From positions 1-7,890 of the forward strand of contig NVUS02000111.1 in the NCBI GenBank assembly GCA_002402005.2: DNA of 7,890 nucleotides, read 5' to 3'. Below are positions 1 to 5,284 of this stretch, piece after piece. Each line of letters opens with the position of its first letter. Within the stretch, counting starts at the first letter, position 1. Position numbers and translations under genes: made by a program. Under the pieces are notes generated by a model, which ran no database searches, had not been told where the DNA came from, and was given only the letters and a program-made list of their open reading frames with translations. The stretch is from OCS116 cluster bacterium (GTDB taxonomy: Bacteria > Pseudomonadota > Alphaproteobacteria > Rhizobiales > OSC116).

Positions 1-1
1 A

Positions 2-859
2 CAAAGCCGTGGCGCGAAAATATTCTGCTATCATGTTGATGATTTGGCCACCCAAGCCAACCAAGTGGCAGCCTACGGCCATTGGGTGAGCGTGCGCGAT
101 GAGATCGGCAACCATTTCACCAAAGGCGAGCTGGTGCGCGAAGATTTACGCCAATTTGATGCTCTTTTCATGCGCCAAGACCCACCATTTGACATGGCCT
201 ACATCACCGCCACACATATTTTAGATCAGATTGCCGACGATGTATTGATCGTCAACAATGCCAGTGAAGTGCGCAACGCGCCCGAAAAAATATTTGTGCT
301 TAAATTCCCCGACTTAATGCCCGAAACCCTGATCACCCGCTCCCAACGCGAGATTGAAGATTTTCGCGAAAAACATGGCGACATCATCGTCAAACCACTT
401 TATGGCAATGGCGGCGCCGGTGTATTTCGGCTGAAGAAAGACGATTCAAACCTGGCTTCATTGTTAGAGCTGTTTTTTGAAAAAAACCGCGAACCTTTGA
501 TGATTCAACCCTTCCTAAAAGATGTAAAATTCGGCGACAAACGCATTATTTTAATTGACGGCGAAATTGCTGGCGCGATTAACCGCGTGCCACTCGAAGG
601 CCAAGTGCGCTCTAACATGCATGTTGGCGGCCGGCCAGAACCTGTCGGCATCACCGCCAGAGACCGCGAAATTTGCGAGGCGCTAAAGCCTGAACTCAAA
701 GCCCGTGGCCTCATTTTTGTCGGCATCGATGTGATTGGCGATTACCTAACCGAAATTAACGTCACCTCACCCACCGGCATCCGCGAAGTTGAACGGTTCG
801 ATGGAGTGAACATTGCAGATATGATATTAGACGTGGTCGAACAAAAAATCAAACATTAA
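2..859 (+). CDS. gshB: Glutathione synthetase, 5' end outside window
   Basis: This enzyme joins gamma-glutamylcysteine and glycine using ATP, the second step of cytosolic glutathione synthesis. The frame is already open at base 2 and encodes 285 residues up to TAA 857-859. The TTG at 44 is internal, because the residues before it (RGAKIFCYHVDDLATQ) match the N-terminal region of the family. E. coli GshB has 316 residues, so about 30 are missing upstream. Visible family motifs are DPPFD (179-193), which belongs to the N-terminal substrate domain, the ATP-grasp glycine-rich loop KPLYGNGGAG (392-421), GDKRIILIDGE, the VGGRPEP loop, and the C-terminal metal and substrate motif TEINVTSPTGIREV (749-790). 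The TGIREV ending is the alphaproteobacterial form. The gene lies 69 bases upstream of comM, a neighbour often seen in alphaproteobacteria. No damage is visible in the part present. Confidence 0.96.
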   Translation, partial: QSRGAKIFCYHVDDLATQANQVAAYGHWVSVRDEIGNHFTKGELVREDLRQFDALFMRQDPPFDMAYITATHILDQIADDVLIVNNASEVRNAPEKIFVLKFPDLMPETLITRSQREIEDFREKHGDIIVKPLYGNGGAGVFRLKKDDSNLASLLELFFEKNREPLMIQPFLKDVKFGDKRIILIDGEIAGAINRVPLEGQVRSNMHVGGRPEPVGITARDREICEALKPELKARGLIFVGIDVIGDYLTEINVTSPTGIREVERFDGVNIADMILDVVEQKIKH

Positions 860-875
860 CGTTCTCTTTTTGTTC
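839..875 (+). terminator. Inverted repeat at gshB end, possible weak terminator
   Basis: GAACAAAAA (839-847) and TTTTTGTTC (867-875) form a perfect 9-bp inverted repeat around a 19-base loop that contains the gshB stop codon. The stem is mostly A-U and no T run follows it, so it is not a classic intrinsic terminator. The T run within the 3' arm could still serve as a weak release site. The arm ends exactly where the putative -35 element of comM begins. The repeat is seen directly; its function is inferred. Confidence 0.28.
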
Positions 876-902
876 TTGACAAATTGCCACCATTCCTATA
901 CC
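876..902 (+). promoter_or_regulatory. Candidate sigma-70 type promoter for comM
   Basis: An exact TTGACA (876-881; CTTGAC at 875-880 also fits the alphaproteobacterial -35 form) is followed by TATACC (897-902), or CTATAC at 896-901, as a -10 element. The spacer is 15 bases, or 14 to 15 for the alternative forms, which is shorter than the usual 17, so the promoter may be weak or regulated. Transcription would start near 908-910, giving a leader of only about 20 bases before the comM ATG at 929. It would let comM be expressed independently of gshB. Confidence 0.42.
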
Positions 903-928
903 TTCCGTTCAACTTGAATGGAAATAAA

Positions 929-2461
929 ATGGTTGCACATATCAAAACAGTGACATTTATCGGCACCGAAGCCCTTGCGGTCGATGTGCAGGTGCAAATC
1001 AGCTCTGGCATGCCGGCGTTTACCATTGTTGGCCTGCCCGATAAAGCCGTGGCCGAAAGCCGCGAGCGGGTACGTGCTGCACTCGGCGCTGTCGGTTTAG
1101 CACTACCGCCCAAACGAATCACGGTTAACTTAGCCCCAGGCGACCTGCCCAAAGAAGGCAGCCATTTTGATTTGCCAATCGCGCTAGGTTTAATGGCTGC
1201 TGCCGGCATCATACCGATCGATTATATCAGTCGCTTCATCGCCATTGGCGAATTGTCATTAGATGGCTCAATCGCTCGGGTCAGTGGCAGTTTACCAACC
1301 GCCATATTTGCCAATGCGCATGATTTAAGCCTAATTTGCCCGGCCAGTTGCGGCGCAGAAGCCGCGTGGGCGGGGGATGATTTCGAAATTTTGGCCCCAC
1401 AAAACCTAATCAGTCTGATCAACCACATTAAAGGCGAACAAGTGCTAACAAGACCGGTTGCCCAAGTGCGTGATGAGCTGCAAAACCAACCCGATCTACG
1501 CGACATTCGCGGCCAAGAAAATGCCAAACGCGCGTTAGAGATTACCGCTGCCGGCGGGCATAATATGCTAATGGTCGGCCCTCCAGGTGCTGGCAAATCC
1601 ATGTTGGCCTCGCGCTTAAGCGGCATTTTGCCAGCGCTCGAAACCAAAGAAATGTTAGAAACCAGCATCATTGCCAGCGTGGCCGGCAATTTACCGGATG
1701 GTCAATTGAGCCAAGTGCGGCCGTTCCGTGCGCCGCATCACAGCGCTAGCATGGCGGCATTAATTGGTGGTGGCAGCAAACCACAACCCGGCGAGATTTC
1801 ACTCGCACATCGTGGCGTGTTGTTTTTGGACGAATTACCCGAGTTTGCCCCACGCGTATTGGACAGTTTGCGCCAACCGCTAGAAACCGGCGAAGTGCTG
1901 GTATCCCGCGCCAATTACCATGTCAATTACCCAGCTAAATTTCAGCTGATTGCGGCGATGAATCCCTGCAAATGCGGCATGGCCGGACAGGTCGGGCATG
2001 TATGCAAACGCGGCGCCAGATGCGCAGATGATTACCAAGCGCGGCTTTCTGGCCCACTGCTCGATCGGATTGACATTCACATACATGTACCATCAGTCAG
2101 CCCGCAAGATTTGAGCTTGCCCGCCGCCAAAGAAGGTAGTGAAGATGTCGCCAAACGCGTCACCGCAGCCCGCAAATTACAGGCAGCCAGATTTAAAAAA
2201 TTTGGCCTCGACATTCTAACCAATAGCGAAATCTCACCACAGCATATTGATGAAGTTATCTTGATTGATGCCGCTGCCAAAGCGTTACTGCTCAAGGCCT
2301 CAGATAAATTAAGGCTAAGCGCCCGCGCCTATCACCGGGTGTTACGCTTGTCACGCACCATAGCCGATATCGAGATTTGTGAAATTGTCAGCAGCACCCA
2401 CATTGCCGAGGCACTTAATTATCGCGGTTTAACAAATCATAAAGCGCAGGCAGCAGCCTGA
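929..2461 (+). CDS. comM: ComM/YifB family Mg-chelatase-like AAA+ ATPase
   Basis: This is a 510-residue cytosolic AAA+ protein of the YifB/ComM family. Characterised members (Vibrio, Haemophilus) are hexameric helicases that promote branch migration when single-stranded DNA is integrated during natural transformation. Domains in order: an N-terminal ChlI-type domain (about 1-170, with PAFTIVGLPDKAVAESRERV and KEGSHFDLPIALG), an AAA+ Mg-chelatase core, and a C-terminal Mg-chelatase domain (about 400-505, ending LSARAYHRVLRLSRTIADI). Walker A is GPPGAGKS at 217-224 and Walker B is VLFLDE with D301 and E302. SGPLLDRIDIHI follows the ATPase core. Cysteines C347, C349, C359 and C365 form a cluster that could bind a metal. 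The ATG at 929 is chosen because the family begins MVA(R/H)-K-T and a weak GGA (920-922) sits six bases upstream. A frame-compatible TTG at 884 would add 15 unconserved residues and overlap the promoter. Length is normal for the family. Whether this host is naturally transformable cannot be told from here. Confidence 0.95.
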   Translation: MVAHIKTVTFIGTEALAVDVQVQISSGMPAFTIVGLPDKAVAESRERVRAALGAVGLALPPKRITVNLAPGDLPKEGSHFDLPIALGLMAAAGIIPIDYISRFIAIGELSLDGSIARVSGSLPTAIFANAHDLSLICPASCGAEAAWAGDDFEILAPQNLISLINHIKGEQVLTRPVAQVRDELQNQPDLRDIRGQENAKRALEITAAGGHNMLMVGPPGAGKSMLASRLSGILPALETKEMLETSIIASVAGNLPDGQLSQVRPFRAPHHSASMAALIGGGSKPQPGEISLAHRGVLFLDELPEFAPRVLDSLRQPLETGEVLVSRANYHVNYPAKFQLIAAMNPCKCGMAGQVGHVCKRGARCADDYQARLSGPLLDRIDIHIHVPSVSPQDLSLPAAKEGSEDVAKRVTAARKLQAARFKKFGLDILTNSEISPQHIDEVILIDAAAKALLLKASDKLRLSARAYHRVLRLSRTIADIEICEIVSSTHIAEALNYRGLTNHKAQAAA

Positions 2462-2472
2462 TATTTAATTTC
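2447..2472 (+). terminator. Hairpin over the comM stop codon, possible terminator
   Basis: CAGGC (2447-2451), loop AGCA, GCCTG (2456-2460) is a perfect five-pair GC-rich hairpin whose 3' arm includes the first two bases of the comM TGA (2459-2461). An A/T tail, ATATTTAATTTC, follows. It resembles a short intrinsic terminator, but the tail is not a pure T run and the stem is short, so partial read-through into the kinase gene is likely. Confidence 0.4.
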
Positions 2473-2486
2473 ACTATGGAAAGGGT

Positions 2487-2541
2487 TTAATAACTAATTT
2501 ACCTTAGACTTATCGCTAACCTATCAGCTATTATTTATAGT
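2487..2541 (+). promoter_or_regulatory. Possible control region of the kinase gene
   Basis: The 109-base gap between comM and the kinase is strongly A/T rich compared with the flanking genes. It contains TATAGT (2536-2541), a good -10 match, but no convincing -35 at 16 to 18 bases. Upstream, TTAA (2487-2490), seven bases, then TTTA (2498-2501) is one base away from the alphaproteobacterial CtrA full site TTAA-N7-TTAA. A start near 2548 would fall past the upstream TTG (2547) and supports the ATG at 2571 as the start codon. In sequence this A/T rich, both matches could be chance. Confidence 0.27.
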
Positions 2542-2570
2542 GTTGATTGTTAAGAGCCGAAAAGTCATTC

Positions 2571-5201
2571 ATGCAAAATCAATTTCTAAGACAATCCGCT
2601 AACCCTTCAAACATCAGGGAAAGTTTAAGCGAAAAAGCCTTTTCGGACTTAAATAATTTAGATCAATTGTTACAAAAGCCCGATGATGATACTCATTATC
2701 TAAGTGAAACTGAATTTAACGAATTTGATCAATATTCTGAATATGAAGAGAATTCATCCAGTCAATTTCTAAGTCTCATCACATCAAAACGCTTTCTAAT
2801 CTTTAATTTAATTGCCTTAATCTCCATTTTATTCACCGGCATTTACCTGCAATATTTTGTCGAGGTTTCATCTGGTCCGCTGATGCTAATCGGCATTGGC
2901 CAAGCCATTATTTTCATGTGTCTCAATATTTATGGTCGCGAAACGGTACATAAACAAAGCCGCATCGACCGTTTGTCGACCCAAAAAATGGCCGAAATTG
3001 CAGTTAATTTGGAGCAAAATGTTGATCATTTGAACATTGAAAAATGGGATTTACAGCAAAGCGAAAAACGCTATCGTGGCCTGGTCAACAGCCAAAGTGA
3101 CATCATCATTCGTCAAAACATTCAAGGCAAATATACCTATGTGAATAGTGTTTTTTGCAATATTTTCGACATGCGCAAAGAAGAAGCACTCAACCGGCGC
3201 AAAATCATTCCGGTGGTCGAAGGCGATCAAAGCTCCATTTTCCCCGAAATTACCCAACCCCCTTATAAAGCCCATCGGGTGCAATTGATTCAAACCCGGT
3301 TTGGCCTCAAATGGTATAGCTGGGAAGAGCAAGCGATTTTCGACAAAAACAAGCGTATCACCGAAATTCAGTCAGTCGGACGTGACGTCACCGCCTATAA
3401 ATTGGCCGAAAAAGAAATTGAAGTGGCGCGCGATCATGCGCAAGCCGCCAATAGCGCCAAAAGCATGTTTTTGGCCACCATGAGCCACGAGATCAGAACC
3501 CCGATGAATGGCGTTTTGGGTATGATTAACCTGCTTATGGATACAGATTTAACCGCCGAGCAACAGAATTATGCCGATGCGGTGAAAACCTCTGGCGAAA
3601 GCCTACTATCACTAATCAATGAAATTTTAGACTATTCCAAAATCGAAGCCGGCAAATTAACCTTGTCACCACACAAGTTTGACATTGCGAAATTGGTCGA
3701 AAATGTCACCGAATTATTGTCATCCAGGACCTCAGCCAAAAACATCGAAATCGCCGCGCGGATCGACCCAAGCGTGCCACAAATTTTGGTTGGCGATGAG
3801 AAACGCATTCGCCAAGTGTTGGTCAATTTATTGGGCAACGCCATCAAATTCACCGAATATGGTGGGGTTTCGATAGAAGTCGAAGCCAGCAATGAAGTTA
3901 ACGACAAAGCCGGCGATATGATTTGTGATCTTAAATTCACCATTAAAGACACTGGCATTGGCATTAGTGAAAGTGATCAAGTTAAAATATTTAGCGAGTT
4001 TGAGCAAGCCGATGGCACGCATTCACGCAAGTTTGAAGGCACGGGTTTGGGGCTGTCAATTTCTAAAAAAATCATCAAAATGATGGGTGGCAAAATCAAC
4101 GTCGCCAGTGTGCTAGGTAAGGGCTCATGCTTTAGCTATAATTTGCTATTGCGTACCGATCTTGAGGATGTTGTCGAGCAGAAGGACAACCAGCTAGAGG
4201 GTCATCACTTTATCATCTTGTCCAAACAAGCCATCGAAATCGGCCTGATTCAACATCAGCTCGATCAAGCCAAGGCCACCACAAAAATCATCACATCATA
4301 TAATGAAATGTTGGCACAAGTCGAAAATGCCAACCAAGCCAAAGCCAGCCATATCACCGTCATTACCGATGCCGAAATGGCCAATCATGAATATTTACGC
4401 CAACTCGAAATTTGCGAGAAAAATTGGCACGGCGCACCAATGCGCACCATTGTCTTGTTGGCTCCCAAACAACGGCGTATGGTGCAAGATTTTAAAGAAA
4501 AATTCGGTTTTGATTTTTACTTAATCAAACCCATCCGGCGCGATTCATTGTTCAACATTATCTTATGCGCCCATCTAAAAATCTCCATAGCTGGCATTGA
4601 AGTGCCGCATCATGACCGCAGCTTAATCTATAAAAAACTTGCCAAACAGGGCAATTTAGAATCCTACCGCGCCTCCGGTCACGAAGTTGAAGCCGCCCAA
4701 GAAAAACCCGCCACTATCAGCATAAGCGACAAGGCCCAACCTTTCCCAAATGCCACCAAAACTCCAAAGGCTCCCGAAAATGGTGGGCCAGAAATCAACA
4801 TATTATTGGCCGAAGATAACCAGATAAATGTCATGTTGGCCGAAGCATTGCTTAAAAAACTAGGCATGACCTGCCACCATGCCGAAAATGGCAAACGAGC
4901 GGTCGAAATGCTGGAAAGCCAAGAAGTTGGTTTCTATCAATTGGTGCTAATGGATGTTCACATGCCCATTATGGACGGCTTAGAAGCCACCAAAGCCATC
5001 CGGAATTTGACCGATCCTGCCAAGGCCAAAACCCCAATCATCGCCCTCACCGCCAACGCATTTGAGGAAGATCGAAAAATGTGTTTAGGCGTCGGCATGA
5101 ATGATTATCTGATGAAACCATTGGACGAAAAGAAATTTAGGCAGATTATTCAGACCTTTGTGACCAAACAAGTGGCTGTGGCTAAAGCCGCGATTATTTA
5201 G
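2571..5201 (+). CDS. Membrane hybrid histidine kinase with PAS, pseudoreceiver and receiver
   Basis: An 876-residue inner-membrane hybrid sensor kinase. Domains: an acidic polar N-terminus (about 1-74), two membrane helices (75-97 and 103-121) joined by about five residues, a linker with likely coiled coil (about 123-163), PAS (about 164-276), a second helix, HisKA with phosphoacceptor H306 in SHEIRTPMNG, and HATPase (to about 528) with N-box N423, G1 DTGIGI at D460 and G2 GTGLGL at 490-495. A first receiver-like domain (about 546-665) has SK where the acidic pair belongs (S551, K552), but keeps an Asp (D600) and KP (K653). A linker of about 75 residues leads to a canonical receiver (742-870) with E748/D749, phosphoacceptor D795, T827 and K849. 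No HPt domain follows, so phosphate should pass to a separate HPt protein or back to the kinase. The ATG at 2571 is preferred over TTG 2547 because GAAAAG lies just upstream. The signal and partner are unknown. BarA-like kinases share the core, and the pseudoreceiver recalls ShkA. Confidence 0.93.
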   Translation: MQNQFLRQSANPSNIRESLSEKAFSDLNNLDQLLQKPDDDTHYLSETEFNEFDQYSEYEENSSSQFLSLITSKRFLIFNLIALISILFTGIYLQYFVEVSSGPLMLIGIGQAIIFMCLNIYGRETVHKQSRIDRLSTQKMAEIAVNLEQNVDHLNIEKWDLQQSEKRYRGLVNSQSDIIIRQNIQGKYTYVNSVFCNIFDMRKEEALNRRKIIPVVEGDQSSIFPEITQPPYKAHRVQLIQTRFGLKWYSWEEQAIFDKNKRITEIQSVGRDVTAYKLAEKEIEVARDHAQAANSAKSMFLATMSHEIRTPMNGVLGMINLLMDTDLTAEQQNYADAVKTSGESLLSLINEILDYSKIEAGKLTLSPHKFDIAKLVENVTELLSSRTSAKNIEIAARIDPSVPQILVGDEKRIRQVLVNLLGNAIKFTEYGGVSIEVEASNEVNDKAGDMICDLKFTIKDTGIGISESDQVKIFSEFEQADGTHSRKFEGTGLGLSISKKIIKMMGGKINVASVLGKGSCFSYNLLLRTDLEDVVEQKDNQLEGHHFIILSKQAIEIGLIQHQLDQAKATTKIITSYNEMLAQVENANQAKASHITVITDAEMANHEYLRQLEICEKNWHGAPMRTIVLLAPKQRRMVQDFKEKFGFDFYLIKPIRRDSLFNIILCAHLKISIAGIEVPHHDRSLIYKKLAKQGNLESYRASGHEVEAAQEKPATISISDKAQPFPNATKTPKAPENGGPEINILLAEDNQINVMLAEALLKKLGMTCHHAENGKRAVEMLESQEVGFYQLVLMDVHMPIMDGLEATKAIRNLTDPAKAKTPIIALTANAFEEDRKMCLGVGMNDYLMKPLDEKKFRQIIQTFVTKQVAVAKAAII

Positions 5202-5207
5202 GCTTTT
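5184..5207 (+). terminator. Hairpin over the kinase stop codon, possible terminator
   Basis: AAAGCC (5184-5189) and GGCTTT (5201-5206) form a perfect six-pair stem with an 11-base loop that holds the first two bases of the TAG stop (5199-5201). The arm ends in four Ts (5204-5207) and then TCAT, so the T run is short. It could attenuate transcription before mutS. The pairing is seen directly; the function is inferred. Confidence 0.33.
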
Positions 5208-5218
5208 CATGGTTTGGG

Positions 5219-5246
5219 TTTGCATTTTGACCTTAAGTTTTATACT
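5219..5246 (+). promoter_or_regulatory. Candidate promoter for mutS
   Basis: TATACT (5241-5246) matches five of six -10 bases. TTTGCA (5219-5224), 16 bases upstream, matches four of six -35 bases. A second -35-like TTGACC (5227-5232) has only a poor -10, near 5251. Transcription would start near 5253, leaving a leader of about 32 bases before the mutS ATG. With the hairpin just upstream, this suggests mutS is transcribed at least partly on its own. Confidence 0.4.
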
Positions 5247-5284
5247 ATTTGCATAACTTAAAAATCAAAATTGATCGCGCCCGA

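Noticed and set aside
44..46. TTG as the start of gshB
   Set aside because: The frame is open further upstream and the upstream residues align with the N-terminal part of GshB, so this is an internal leucine codon.
1222..1689. A 155-residue open frame on the minus strand inside comM
   Set aside because: It overlaps the conserved N-terminal and Walker A coding region of comM and has a low-complexity, Ser/Arg/Ala-rich translation with no family resemblance.
3301..3483. A short alternative-frame plus-strand open frame inside the kinase
   Set aside because: It is entirely within the PAS to HisKA coding region in a different frame and has no ribosome site or known motif.
4200..4565. The first receiver-like domain as an active phosphoreceiver
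   Set aside because: The acidic pair needed for Mg binding is replaced by Ser and Lys, so phosphorylation of D600 is unlikely despite the retained Asp and Lys.
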